From positions 1 to 64,000 of the forward strand of contig CALMLL010000121.1 in assembly GCA_937868075.1 (NCBI GenBank): a stretch of DNA of 64,000 nt, given 5' to 3'. Below are positions 52,682 to 63,021 of this stretch, one piece after another. The notes beneath the pieces are model-generated. The model did not search any database and was not told the DNA's origin. It saw only the letters and a program-made list of their open reading frames with translations. The DNA comes from an uncultured Marmoricola sp. (GTDB lineage Bacteria; Actinomycetota; Actinomycetes; Propionibacteriales; Nocardioidaceae). The number at the start of each line of letters is the position of its first letter. Within the stretch, counting starts at the first letter, position 1. The position numbers were made by a program, and so were the translations under genes.

Positions 52682-54411
52682 GCCGCCTCCTCCTCACTCA
52701 ATTGCGAAGCCACGATCTCTTGGTAGGTCACACACGAGGCCAACAAGTCCTCATGGGTGCCCCGTCCGACGATGCGCCCGTCCTCCATCACCAAGATCTC
52801 GTCGGCGTGGCGGATGGTCGAAACCCGTTGCGCCACGATCAGAACGGTGGCGTCGGCGACCACGGGTGCCAACGCGGCCCGCAGGCGGGCGTCGGTGGTC
52901 AGATCGAGGGCCGAGAAGGAGTCGTCGAAGAGGTAGAGCTCGGGCTTGCGCACCAACGCTCTCGCGATGGCCAGGCGTTGTCGTTGCCCTCCCGACACGT
53001 TGGTCCCGCCCTGGGAGATCGGGGCCTCCAGCCCGCCCGGCATCGCCTCGACGAAGTCACGGGCCTGGGCGATCTCCAAGGCCGCCCAGAGATCCTCGTC
53101 GGTGGCGTCGGGGTCGCCGTACCTCAGGTTGGAGGCCACGGTCCCGGAGAAGAGATAGGCGCGCTGGGGAACCAGCCCGACGCTGCGCCACAGCACCTCC
53201 GGATCGAGGCGGCGTACGTCGACACCGTCGACGCTGACCGTCCCCTTGGTGGCGTCGAAGAGCCTGGGGATGAGGTTGATCAGCGTCGACTTCCCGGCTC
53301 CGGTCGAGCCGACCACCGCGATCACTTGGCCAGGGCGTGCGGAGAAGGAGATGTCGCGCAGCACGGGTGAGTCGGCACCGGGGTAGGTGAACTCGACCCC
53401 GTCAAGGTCCAGCATCCCGTGGGAGGAGACCGATGTGATCGCGTCCTGGGGCGGAACGACCGTCGATTCGGTGTCGAGGACCTCCATGATGCGCTCGGCG
53501 CACACCGCCGCACGCGGGACCATGATCATCATGAAGGTCGCCATCATCACCGACATCAGGATCTGGATGAGGTAGGCCAAGAAGGCGGTCATCGCGCCCA
53601 CCTGCATCTGGCCGTCGGCGATGCGATGCCCGCCGAACCAGATCACCGCCACGCTGGAGATGTTGAGGATCAGCATCACCGTGGGGAACATCGTGGCCAT
53701 CCAGCGACCTGCGGTGATCGCGACCGCGGTCAGATCGGTGTTGGCCGTGCTGAAGCGCTGCGTCTCGTGAGGTTCGCGGACGAAGGCACGCACGACCCGC
53801 ACGCCGGTGATCTGCTCACGAAGCAAGCGGTTGACCTCGTCGATGCGCTCCTGCATGGCTCGAAAACTCGGCACCATGCGGCTGATCACGAACCCGACCG
53901 AGACCAGCAGCGCCGGCACCGAGACCGCGAGCAACCAGGACAGACCGATGTCTTCGCGCATCGCCATGACGACGCCGCCGACCATCATGATCGGCGCCGA
54001 GACCATGAGCGTGGCACTCATCATGACCAGCATCTGCACCTGCTGGACGTCGTTGGTCTCGCGGGTGATCAGACTGGGCGCCCCGAAGTGCTGCACTTCG
54101 CGCTGGCTGAAGGAGTTGACCCGCTCGAAGAGTTGGGCCCGCACATCTCGACCGAACGCCATGGCCGCCCGGGCGCCGAACCAGACCGCAGCCACCGTGG
54201 CCAGGATCTGCACGACCGTGATCACCAGCATCCAGCCACCGGTGCGCAGGATGTAGTCGGTGTCCCCCTGGGTCACGCCTCGGTCGATGATCTTGGCGTT
54301 GAGGCTCGGCAGATAGAGCGCGGCGACCGTGCCGATGAACTGGAGCAGCAGCACCAAGGCCAGCGCCGATCGGTAGGGCGCTAGGCGGGTGCGGATCAAC
54401 GTGAGCAGCAT
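52678..54411 (-). CDS. ABC exporter half-transporter, subunit 1
   Basis: A 577-aa partner: six membrane helices then an ATPase domain with G-S-T-G-A-G-K-S-T, signature V-S-G-G-Q-R-Q-R-L and Walker B Y-L-F-D-D-S-F-S-A-L-D, in which the catalytic Glu is replaced by Asp-Ser. As in other heterodimeric exporters one site is degenerate; the intact Glu (D-E-A-T) is in subunit 2. It follows the TetR gene by 3 bp, so it is TetR-controlled. Confidence 0.95.
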   Translation of the reverse strand: MLLTLIRTRLAPYRSALALVLLLQFIGTVAALYLPSLNAKIIDRGVTQGDTDYILRTGGWMLVITVVQILATVAAVWFGARAAMAFGRDVRAQLFERVNSFSQREVQHFGAPSLITRETNDVQQVQMLVMMSATLMVSAPIMMVGGVVMAMREDIGLSWLLAVSVPALLVSVGFVISRMVPSFRAMQERIDEVNRLLREQITGVRVVRAFVREPHETQRFSTANTDLTAVAITAGRWMATMFPTVMLILNISSVAVIWFGGHRIADGQMQVGAMTAFLAYLIQILMSVMMATFMMIMVPRAAVCAERIMEVLDTESTVVPPQDAITSVSSHGMLDLDGVEFTYPGADSPVLRDISFSARPGQVIAVVGSTGAGKSTLINLIPRLFDATKGTVSVDGVDVRRLDPEVLWRSVGLVPQRAYLFSGTVASNLRYGDPDATDEDLWAALEIAQARDFVEAMPGGLEAPISQGGTNVSGGQRQRLAIARALVRKPELYLFDDSFSALDLTTDARLRAALAPVVADATVLIVAQRVSTIRHADEILVMEDGRIVGRGTHEDLLASCVTYQEIVASQLSEEEAA

Positions 54412-54414
54412 GGA

Positions 54415-54987
54415 TCAGTCCTTGGTTCGCAGGCCATCGAGGAGGGCGTCGACGATCTGCTCCGGGGTGAGCAGTTGGCCGTCACTGATGTGGGGGTGGG
54501 TTCCGGAGAAGGTCAGGAGGCGCAGGAGGTGGACCAGGTGCCGGGGCTCGCAATCTAGTTCGTCGGCGTACGGCGCGACGAGGGCGACCATGATCTGGCC
54601 GGCCTCGTGGCGCTGGTCCTCGTTCTGGCGCAGTGTCTGCGGGGGCTGCACCATGCCCATGCGGGTCATCAGGGCGAACACGCCTCGAAAGCGCATCTGG
54701 AGGCGCGCCGAGATGTCCAGCAGCACCCCGCGCAACCCCTGGTCGGGGTCGATGGTGCGCAGATCGGCGAGGAACGGCCCGAAGTCGGTGGCGTGCAGCA
54801 CGGCGGCTTGGAACAACTCGTGTTTGGACTCGAAGACCCGGAAGATCGTGCCTTCGGCCACCCCGCAGGCGTCGGCGATCTGCCGGGTGGTGGTGCCGCG
54901 ACCATGCTCGAGCAGGAGTGGCAAGGTGGCATCGATCAAGGCCTCACGCCGTTGCGCGGCGGCCAGCGGCTTCGCCCTGGGTGTCAT
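54415..54987 (-). CDS. TetR family repressor of the ABC exporter pair
   Basis: A 190-aa TetR protein: R-E-A-L-I-D-A-T-L-P-L-L-L, T-T-R-Q-I-A-D-A-C-G-V-A-E-G-T-I-F-R-V-F-E-S-K. ATG at 54987 with TATGCT 6 nt upstream (leaderless). A perfect 20-bp palindrome stands directly upstream, so autoregulation of the tetR-ABC-ABC operon with an exported substrate as inducer is the simplest model. Confidence 0.93.
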   Translation of the reverse strand: MTPRAKPLAAAQRREALIDATLPLLLEHGRGTTTRQIADACGVAEGTIFRVFESKHELFQAAVLHATDFGPFLADLRTIDPDQGLRGVLLDISARLQMRFRGVFALMTRMGMVQPPQTLRQNEDQRHEAGQIMVALVAPYADELDCEPRHLVHLLRLLTFSGTHPHISDGQLLTPEQIVDALLDGLRTKD

Positions 54988-54993
54988 TCCGAC

Positions 54994-54999
54994 AGCATA
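54994..54999 (-). promoter_or_regulatory. -10 hexamer TATGCT of the tetR-ABC operon
   Basis: TATGCT, 6 nt to the ATG, one base from the TetR palindrome. Confidence 0.55.
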
Positions 55000-55000
55000 G

Positions 55001-55020
55001 GTGAGTGAGTACTCACTCAC
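55001..55020. promoter_or_regulatory. TetR operator, perfect palindrome
   Basis: GTGAGTGAGTACTCACTCAC is self-complementary over 20 bp and abuts the -10 of the leaderless tetR promoter, so bound TetR would block the spacer/-35. Confidence 0.8.
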
Positions 55021-55048
55021 AAGTGGATTATGTGCGACCCGTGTTGGG

Positions 55049-55690
55049 CTACGGCGCCAAGCGCTGTCGTTGCCAGCCGTCTCCGGCCCGGGTGAACAGC
55101 AACCGGTCGTGGAGACGCCCGGTGGCTCCCTGCCAGAACTCCACGCTCTCCGGGACGACACAGAACCCGCCCCACTGGTCCGGGCAGGGGACCTCCTGGT
55201 CGGCGAAACGTTCCTCGACAGCGGTCAGGGCCGCGTCGAGGCTTCCCCGGTCGGCGACCGGACGGGACTGGCCACCTGCCTCGATCGATGCCCAGGCTCC
55301 CAATTGGGAGCCGCGCGGACGGGTGGCGAAGTAGGCCTGCGAATCCTCCCGCGAGACCTTCTCGGCCCTCCCCGAGATCCGCACCTGGCGGTGGAGGTCG
55401 AACCACCCGAACAGCAGCCCGCAACGCGGATCGCGGGCGATCTCAGCGGCCTTGTCGGAGGCGTAGTTGGTGAAGAACACAAAACCCTGCTCGGTGAGGC
55501 CCTTGAGCAGGACGGTGCGAACTCTCGGACCGCCATCGAGGCCGGTCGTGGACAACACCATCGCGTTGGGTTCGTACATCACCTCGGCGTCGGCGTACCA
55601 CCGCCACCACAGGGCCAGCGGGTCGGCACCGGCCTCCTCCTCCGACAGGCCCGGGGAGCGGTAGTCGCGACGCTGATCGGCCAGGCTCAC
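55049..55690 (-). CDS. pdxH: Pyridoxamine 5'-phosphate oxidase
   Basis: FMN enzyme that oxidises PNP or PMP to pyridoxal 5'-phosphate. 213 aa. Y-R-S-P-G-L near the start, P-N-A-M-V-L-S-T, G-F-V-F-F-T-N-Y-A-S-D-K-A (FMN), L-L-F-G-W-F-D-L-H-R-Q-V-R-I-S-G and C-terminal F-W-Q-G-x-x-x-R-L-H-D-R, all as in PdxH. GTG start overlaps the preceding gene as GTGA. Near citrate synthase. Confidence 0.96.
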   Translation of the reverse strand: MSLADQRRDYRSPGLSEEEAGADPLALWWRWYADAEVMYEPNAMVLSTTGLDGGPRVRTVLLKGLTEQGFVFFTNYASDKAAEIARDPRCGLLFGWFDLHRQVRISGRAEKVSREDSQAYFATRPRGSQLGAWASIEAGGQSRPVADRGSLDAALTAVEERFADQEVPCPDQWGGFCVVPESVEFWQGATGRLHDRLLFTRAGDGWQRQRLAP

Positions 55691-56199
55691 GACGCGTCCA
55701 GGAACCCGCGAGCCTGAGAGCCGGAGTCGTCGAGGTGGGCACCCAACTTGGCCAAGGCCTGCCCCACTGAGTCGAGGGTGCGCGCGATGGCCTCCATGGA
55801 GCGGGCCAACTCCCCCAGCGAGTTCGTGGTCTCCCCCATCTGCGCCGCGGCATCGGCGAAATGCTGGGCCGGGCCGTCCATGAGCGGCACCTTGGCCGCG
55901 CTCGTGGCTGCCGAGGCGATCATGTCCACACCCTTGCCGAGTGAGCCGACGATCTGGGTGAGGGCCTGGGAGGAGGAGTGCAGCGTGCCGCGAGCGCCCG
56001 ATGCGCCATCGGCGCCCACGAGGGCAACCGCTGCCTCCTTGGCCTGCTCGCCCGCCCCTTCGAGGGCGTCGGCGAACTTCTCGAAGAACTCCGGCAGGCG
56101 GCCGAGCGCCTGCAGGGCGTCCTGGTTGTTGGTGACGAGGTCGATGACCTTCTCGATCTGCTGGGCGTTGATACCGCCGAAGAGATTGCCTAGATCCAT
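55687..56199 (-). CDS. Hypothetical helical protein upstream of pdxH
   Basis: A 170-aa soluble, Ala-rich, all-helical protein (M-D-L-G-N-L-F-G-G-I-N-A-Q-Q-I-E-K-V-I-D-L-V). Heptad-like stretches suggest coiled coil, and no catalytic motif is visible. ATG has TAGGCT at 6 nt. Coupled to pdxH by GTGA. Family not recognised; likely conserved in related genera. Confidence 0.78.
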   Translation of the reverse strand: MDLGNLFGGINAQQIEKVIDLVTNNQDALQALGRLPEFFEKFADALEGAGEQAKEAAVALVGADGASGARGTLHSSSQALTQIVGSLGKGVDMIASAATSAAKVPLMDGPAQHFADAAAQMGETTNSLGELARSMEAIARTLDSVGQALAKLGAHLDDSGSQARGFLDAS

Positions 56200-56205
56200 G
56201 ATCGG

Positions 56206-56211
56206 AGCCTA
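56206..56211 (-). promoter_or_regulatory. -10 hexamer TAGGCT of the leaderless hypothetical-pdxH operon
   Basis: TAGGCT, 6 nt, then the ATG at 56199. Confidence 0.5.
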
Positions 56212-56331
56212 TGACGGCCACCGACCCGCGGTCTCCTCGCAGTCCCCTCCGGGCGCCCATCCCCGGTCCCGATGCGGCTCCCCAGGCGTGGTGGTGCAGA
56301 ATGCCGGGGGTAGGTGAGAGGAGCCGTTTCC

Positions 56332-57453
56332 ATGACCGAGGTGCACCACGGCCTTGAAGGTGTCGTCGCTTTCGAGACCGAGATTGCCGAGCCAGACAAG
56401 GAAGGCTCAGCCCTTCGCTACCGAGGGGTGGACATCGAGGAGATCGTCGGTCGGGTCCCCTTCGAGAAGGTGTGGGGTCTGCTGATCGACGGGGCCTACA
56501 ACCCCGGACTCCCTCCCGCCGAGCCCTACAACCTTCCGATCCACACCGGCGACGTACGCGCCGATGTGCAAGCAGGCGTCGCGATGCTGGCCCCCCTGCT
56601 GGGGATGAGGCAGACCTACGACATCTCGGCCGAGCAGACCCGACTGGATCTGTCTCGCGTGGCCGTCATGGTGTTGTCGTATGCCGCCCAGGCGGCCCGT
56701 GGCATCGGCCTGCCGATCGTCCCCCAGGCCGAGGTGGACAAGGGGCAGACGCTGGCCGAGCGGTTCCTGATCCGCTGGAAGGGCGAGCCGGACCCCCGCC
56801 ACGTCAAGGCCATCGATGCCTACTGGTCCAGTGCCGCCGAGCACGGGATGAACGCATCCACCTTCACCGCACGGGTGATCACCTCCACGGGAGCAGACGT
56901 CGCTGCCGCCTTCTCCGGGGCCATCGGAGCGATGAGCGGCCCGCTGCACGGAGGCGCGCCCTCACGCGTGCTGGGCATGATCGAGGACGTCGAGAAGACC
57001 GGTGACGCCCGCGCCTACGTGAAGAAACTCCTCGACGAGGGTGAGCGCCTGATGGGCTTCGGTCACCGCGTCTATCGAGCCGAGGACCCCCGAGCCAGGG
57101 TGCTGCGCCGCACCGCTCGAGAACTCAACGCTCCGCGCTACCAGGTCGCCGAGGAACTGGAGAAGGCGGCGTTGGCCGAGTTGCGTGAGCGCCGACCCGA
57201 CCGCGTGCTGGAGACCAACGTCGAGTTCTGGGCCGCGATCGTGTTGGACTTCGCGGAGGTGCCGGCCCCCATGTTCACCTCGATGTTCACCTGCGCCCGC
57301 ACAGCCGGGTGGTCGGCCCACATCTTGGAGCAGAAGCGCACCGGCCGACTGATCCGACCCAGCGCGATCTACACCGGCCCATCGTCTCGGCCCGCCTCCG
57401 CGGTCGATGGCTGGCAGGCCGAATGGGCGCTGCCGGAGACCCCGAACGTCTAA
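56332..57453 (+). CDS. citA: Citrate synthase (type 2, citA-like)
   Basis: Condenses acetyl-CoA with oxaloacetate. 373 aa: H-H-G-L-E-G-V-V-A-F and L-R-Y-R-G-V-D-I-E-E at the N-terminus, H-G-M-N-A-S-T-F, G-P-L-H-G-G-A-P-S with active-site His, and G-F-G-H-R-V-Y-R second His region. Catalytic Asp expected in L-D-F-A-E-V-P. ATG preceded by GAGAGGAG. Actinobacteria often carry several citrate or methylcitrate synthases, so substrate preference needs assay. Overlaps convergent dedA by 4 bp. Confidence 0.93.
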   Translation: MTEVHHGLEGVVAFETEIAEPDKEGSALRYRGVDIEEIVGRVPFEKVWGLLIDGAYNPGLPPAEPYNLPIHTGDVRADVQAGVAMLAPLLGMRQTYDISAEQTRLDLSRVAVMVLSYAAQAARGIGLPIVPQAEVDKGQTLAERFLIRWKGEPDPRHVKAIDAYWSSAAEHGMNASTFTARVITSTGADVAAAFSGAIGAMSGPLHGGAPSRVLGMIEDVEKTGDARAYVKKLLDEGERLMGFGHRVYRAEDPRARVLRRTARELNAPRYQVAEELEKAALAELRERRPDRVLETNVEFWAAIVLDFAEVPAPMFTSMFTCARTAGWSAHILEQKRTGRLIRPSAIYTGPSSRPASAVDGWQAEWALPETPNV

Positions 57454-58100
57454 AGCGCGTCCATCGAAGGCTCGGCGGCTTCACGACGTCGATCAGCGCG
57501 CTCCTTGCGCACCTTCCACACCACCAGGGCGCCGATCACGATGACCGCGACTATCACCGCGACCCCGCGTCCGACGTACTGCTCCACCCGGTGGTACGAC
57601 GTCCCGGCCACCCACCCGAGCACCACGAAGCCGGTCCCCCAGACGATGCCACCGGAGGCGTTCCAGGCGAGGAACGTGCGATAAGGCATCCGGGACGAGC
57701 CGGCGAGGGCCGGCATCATCGCCCGGAAGAAGGCGGTGAAACGACCGAGGAACACTGCCGAGCCACCGCGACGGCGCAGGAACGACTCGGCGTCGTTGAT
57801 CCGCTTGTGGTGGCGGCGCATGAACCTGCTGCGCAGGATTTTGGGGCCGAAGAAGTGCTTGCCCACCTCATAGCCCACCGAGTCGCCGACGATCGCGGCC
57901 ACCACCACCGCGACGATCGCCACCCACAGCGGAACCTTGCCCAGGGACGCCCCCACACCGGCCAGAACCGCGGCGGTCTCACCGGGGACGACGAACCCCA
58001 CGAAGATCGCGTCCTCGACGAACACCAGAAGCACCACGATCGCCAGGATCAGTCCTGGGGGCATGTTCAAGATCGGGTCGAGGAGGTTGCTCACCGGCAC
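57450..58100 (-). CDS. DedA family membrane protein
   Basis: A 216-aa polytopic protein: E-D-A-I-F-V-G-F-V-V-P-G-E-T-A-A-V-L-A-G (the acidic E-D and the P-G-E motif), G-R-F-T-A-F-F-R-A-M-M-P-A-L-A-G re-entrant region with essential Arg, basic tail. DedA proteins scramble undecaprenyl-phosphate or phospholipids. 8 bp downstream of a GNAT gene, so co-transcribed. Confidence 0.93.
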   Translation of the reverse strand: MPVSNLLDPILNMPPGLILAIVVLLVFVEDAIFVGFVVPGETAAVLAGVGASLGKVPLWVAIVAVVVAAIVGDSVGYEVGKHFFGPKILRSRFMRRHHKRINDAESFLRRRGGSAVFLGRFTAFFRAMMPALAGSSRMPYRTFLAWNASGGIVWGTGFVVLGWVAGTSYHRVEQYVGRGVAVIVAVIVIGALVVWKVRKERADRRREAAEPSMDAL

Positions 58101-58108
58101 AGTGTGGC

Positions 58109-58660
58109 TCAGACAGCGCCCTGATCACGATTCGCCGGCCTCAGCACGTCGGCCGCGGCGAGCCCGATGCCGTAGTACCGCGACACCGGAGAGCAGGCGT
58201 AGTGCCCGAACGCGGCCATCGGTCGATAGCCGGCGGCCTCGTAGAGGGCGATCGCTTCGGGCTGGGCCAACCCCGTCTCCAACACCATGGCGGCCGACCC
58301 CGCCTCGGCCGCGGTGTGCTCCAGGTGGGCCAGGACCGCGCGGGCGATGCCCCGCCCGCGATGGCCGGCCACCACGAACATGCGCTTGATCTCGGTCGCG
58401 GGTTCGAGCCCCTCGAAGGCCAGTCCAGGTCGCCATCGCCATGCTCCCGTCGCGACCGGTACCCCGTCGGCGTACGCCACGAAGAAGCGGCCGTGCGGAG
58501 GATCCAGCGCACCTGGCTCCATCGGCGTCTCGTCGCGGTTGCCGTAGCGGACGACGTACTCCTGCTGGACGGCCTCGACCAAGAGTCGGGCATCGGGGTC
58601 GCAGAACCGGACCTGATCGATCCTGACCGGAACAGATGTCTCTCGCGGCCGATCAGTCAC
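58109..58660 (-). CDS. GNAT family N-acetyltransferase
   Basis: A 183-aa acetyltransferase: M-F-V-V-A-G-H-R-G-R-G-I-A-R-A-V-L-A-H-L-E acetyl-CoA loop (V-x-x-x-x-R-G-x-G-I-A), L-E-T-G-L-A-Q-P-E-A-I-A-L-Y-E-A-A-G-Y C-terminal motif. GTG at 58660 chosen; TACAGT lies 8 nt upstream. Substrate unknown. Confidence 0.88.
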   Translation of the reverse strand: MTDRPRETSVPVRIDQVRFCDPDARLLVEAVQQEYVVRYGNRDETPMEPGALDPPHGRFFVAYADGVPVATGAWRWRPGLAFEGLEPATEIKRMFVVAGHRGRGIARAVLAHLEHTAAEAGSAAMVLETGLAQPEAIALYEAAGYRPMAAFGHYACSPVSRYYGIGLAAADVLRPANRDQGAV

Positions 58661-58717
58661 GGGTCTGGACTGTACGCCGAACACCCCGGCACCATCACTC
58701 AAGGGGGAACGTGGGCC

Positions 58718-58735
58718 ATAGTCACAAATGACTAT
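58718..58735. promoter_or_regulatory. Operator-like inverted repeat in the GNAT-serC gap
   Basis: ATAGTCA-N4-TGACTAT, perfect 7-bp arms with an AT-rich centre, in the 206-bp divergent gap. No regulator can be matched. It is otherwise featureless sequence. Confidence 0.4.
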
Positions 58736-58863
58736 TTCGACCCTTGTGGGACGCATGTCGTGATTTCGCCGGCTGATCCCGGGCCAGACCCCGCACGAGT
58801 CGAGTGAGAGGATGACGGGAGTGCTGACAGCGTCGTCGGCTGACCCCTCACCTCAAGGACTGA

Positions 58864-60484
<1,621 letters not shown>

Positions 60485-60488
<4 letters not shown>

Positions 60489-61651
60489 TGCGCTCGCCGT
60501 TTGCCGGCCACCGGCCTTTGCGACGTGGCGGCCGCCGCCCGGTGAGTTCGTGGTTTCGGATGGGCCGGGCGCAATTGCTCTGGGGCAGGAATCGGTGCGG
60601 CCATCGGCGGCGAAGTGTGAGGAGAGTCGCGTTGGGTCGGGTCTCTCGGCTCGCGGCGACGCCGCGGCGGTGGGCGCCGACGCGGGCGACGCAGACTTGC
60701 CGCGATCCACAGCAGGGCGGCGGCCACGGCCACTCCTGCCGACGCGGCTGCGACCAGCACCCAGATCGGTTGATCGGAGACGCGTCCGCTCGGCTCACCC
60801 GCTGAGGTCCCGGCACTCGGCGTGGCTGTCGGTGAGGAGGCTGCAGGGGGGCCGGTAATGGTCAGCGCAGACTTGGGCACACTGATCTCCAGAACCGGTT
60901 GTTGCACTCCCTGTGAACTAAGCCGAACCCGGTCCTTGGCGCCAACCGAGAGCCCTTCACCCTGCGCCTGGCCGGGCAGCAGGAACTTCCCGCCCGAGGC
61001 GAAGTCGGGGAAGGAGAAGACCTGAGCCATCGAGTAGTCACGCAGCAGGAGGTACTTGCCACCCGGGAAGATCGCACCGTCGGTCGGGCTGAAGGGCAGG
61101 GTCGCGATCTTCTCCAGTGGGTTGTCCGACGACGTACTCAGGGTGGGCGGTGCGGCGTACACGATGCCGGTCTTGTCCTCCTTGGTGACGATGTAGAGGC
61201 GCTGGGTCGCGGGGTCGACGAGCAGCGTCTCGGCGCTGTGGCCCCCATCGGGGTAGCTCAGGGTGTACGCCGGAGCCGACACCTTCTGGTCAGACTCGTC
61301 GATCGGGACGTCATAGACCACCACGGATTCGCGCTTGCCGGTGTTGTCGCCGATGTCGCCGACCCACACATGCCCCTTCTTGCCCGGCGAGACTGCCTCC
61401 AGGTCGCGGGGGGTACCGAAGTCGGTCGTGCCGACGACGTTGCCGCTCTCGTCGAGCGCGTAGATGACTCCGCGCTTGCCGGTGTCGTTCATCGTCACCA
61501 TCAGCCCGCCGAGGTCGGCCAGACCCGATGACTGCGTGACCCGTTCGTCTTGGATCGTGAAGACCTCGCGCTCCTTGGCCGCTGCGGGGGCTGCCACCAG
61601 GGCGACCAGGAGGAGAGCGATCGAAACCCGGGTCAGCCAAGCGCCCCTCAT
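60485..61651 (-). CDS. Exported beta-propeller-like protein with C-terminal membrane anchor and basic tail
   Basis: A 388-aa protein: signal peptide (1-26), a repeated beta-rich domain to about 270 (S-S-G-L-A-D, D-L-E-A-V-S-P-G, L-Y-I-V-T-K-E-D-K-T-G, D-G-A-I-F-P-G-G-K-Y-L-L-L-R), Ser/Pro/Thr linker, one transmembrane helix (I-W-V-L-V-A-A-A-S-A-G-V) and a cytosolic tail unusually rich in Pro and Arg. Resembles NHL/esterase-like propellers; no catalytic site seen. ATGA overlaps on both sides. Confidence 0.8.
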
Positions 61652-62850
61652 CGCAGCAGGTCCGCGAGTCGGGGCGTGATCCGCCATGTGGCCACCAGGT
61701 CGTCGTACGCCTGGCGGTCGGCGGGCTTGGGGACCGCACCGGAGCGGACCGCACGCAGCAGGCTGTTGCGCGGGGTGTGTTTGCTGTCGACGAACTCGAC
61801 GACATCGACGCGGTAGCCGCAAAAGCGCAGCAGCTGCGCGCGCAGGGCGTCGGTGAGGGTGTCGGCGAAGCGTTCCCGAACGATGCCGTCGCGGGTCAGC
61901 AAGGAGTACGTCGAGGGGGTGGGTGCCCGCCGGAGTTGGGCAGCCACGTCGTGGTGACAGCAAGGCGCCGCCAACACGACTGGTGCTTGCCAGTCGACCG
62001 CTCTAGCCAAGGCGTCATCGGTGGCGGTGTCACAGGCGTGCAGCGCTAGGACCACCTCCGGGGCCGGGGCGACGACCACCTCGGAGATGGACCCCTGGAT
62101 GAACTCCGCGTCCATGGCAAGGCGGTCGGCAAGCGCGCTGTTGTGAGCCAGCGACTGTGCTTTGGCATCGACCCCGACCAGGTGAACCGGAATCCCCCGC
62201 GAGGTGAGGAACTCGTGAGCTGCGAAGGTGAGATAAGCGTTGCCGCAGCCCAGGTCGACCACCCGCAGTGGTTCCTGTGCGGTCGGGCGCCTCAACGTGC
62301 CCTTGTCGAACGCCCTGGTCAGCGTGGGTTCGAGCAGTCGGAGGAACTCCTCGACCTGCCGATACTTGGCGAACTTGCTCGGCTTGACCTCGCCATCGGA
62401 TCCGGTGATCCCCAGAGCCTGGAGCACGGGACTCTGCGGCGGGAGCAATCGTTGTTTGACCCGATCATGGGCACGTGGCGCGCTCGTGGCCTTCGGTGCC
62501 GGGCCCTCGGTCAACAGCGCCTCGCCCTTCTTGGTTGCCCTGATCTGGTAGGTGCCGGTCGTGGTCTCGACATGCCAGGCACCGAAAGGGTGATCGAGCA
62601 GCGCATCGATGGCGTCGCGCGCGGGCTCGCCGAGCGCATAGTTGGCCGTGAACGCCTGGGTCTGGTCGAAGGTGACGATCTGGAGGTGGCGCCCTGCCTT
62701 GAGGTCGACGTACCTCACCTCGGCTCGCCGCCAGGGCGACGTACGGCCACGCTGTCGGCCCGAAGCCACCGCCCGGATCAGGCAGGAATCATCGAGGAGC
62801 GGGCCCCGCACGCGAGCCAAGGCACGCAACAGGGGCTCGGTCACGGCCAT
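61648..62850 (-). CDS. SAM-dependent methyltransferase (Methyltransf_32-like)
   Basis: A 400-aa protein. The N-terminal ~150 residues are unassigned. The C-terminal class I domain has V-V-D-L-G-C-G-N-A-Y-L-T-F (SAM), H-L-V-G-V-D-A-K, and V-L-A-L-H-A-C-D-T-A-T-D-D-A-L-A, the signature of the GSTCD-like Methyltransf_32 family. A P-C-C-H-H-D region follows. Likely an RNA methyltransferase (inference). ATG directly abuts the stop of a tiny upstream membrane-peptide gene. Confidence 0.9.
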   Translation of the reverse strand: MAVTEPLLRALARVRGPLLDDSCLIRAVASGRQRGRTSPWRRAEVRYVDLKAGRHLQIVTFDQTQAFTANYALGEPARDAIDALLDHPFGAWHVETTTGTYQIRATKKGEALLTEGPAPKATSAPRAHDRVKQRLLPPQSPVLQALGITGSDGEVKPSKFAKYRQVEEFLRLLEPTLTRAFDKGTLRRPTAQEPLRVVDLGCGNAYLTFAAHEFLTSRGIPVHLVGVDAKAQSLAHNSALADRLAMDAEFIQGSISEVVVAPAPEVVLALHACDTATDDALARAVDWQAPVVLAAPCCHHDVAAQLRRAPTPSTYSLLTRDGIVRERFADTLTDALRAQLLRFCGYRVDVVEFVDSKHTPRNSLLRAVRSGAVPKPADRQAYDDLVATWRITPRLADLLR

Positions 62851-62937
62851 CTATTTCACCAGCGCCGAAACGACAGCGATCAGGATCAGGCCCACCAAGG
62901 CAGCGGTGATGATGCGCTGACGGTGGCGGGGATTCAT
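62851..62937 (-). CDS. 28-residue membrane peptide leading the methyltransferase operon
   Basis: A short ATG-TAG frame: M-N-P-R-H-R-Q-R then one hydrophobic helix (I-I-T-A-A-L-V-G-L-I-L-I-A-V-V-S-A-L) and a final Lys, the layout of a small single-span membrane protein. TAGAAT lies exactly 6 nt before the ATG, giving it a leaderless start. Its TAG abuts the methyltransferase ATG. Too short for standard gene callers; could be a coupled leader peptide rather than a functional protein. Confidence 0.62.
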   Translation of the reverse strand: MNPRHRQRIITAALVGLILIAVVSALVK

Positions 62938-62943
62938 CCTGCG

Positions 62944-62949
62944 ATTCTA
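62944..62949 (-). promoter_or_regulatory. -10 hexamer TAGAAT of the leaderless membrane-peptide transcript
   Basis: TAGAAT, 6 nt, then the ATG at 62937. Confidence 0.55.
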
Positions 62950-62977
62950 GGCCCCAACAGGTCGCCCCCGAACGCAT

Positions 62978-63008
62978 CGAGGGGCCCCGCCGACAGCGGA
63001 GCCCCTCG
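62978..63008 (-). terminator. Hairpin after the purine permease
   Basis: CGAGGGGC...GCCCCTCG stem with an inner CCGC/GCGG pairing and loop CGACA, 13 bp past the permease stop; no T-tract. Confidence 0.6.
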
Positions 63009-63021
63009 TCATGCATCAAGC

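Noticed and set aside
53419..54384. His/Asp-rich 321-residue frame opposite the ABC exporter
   Set aside because: Composition typical of the antisense of high-GC membrane-protein genes; no start signal or homology.
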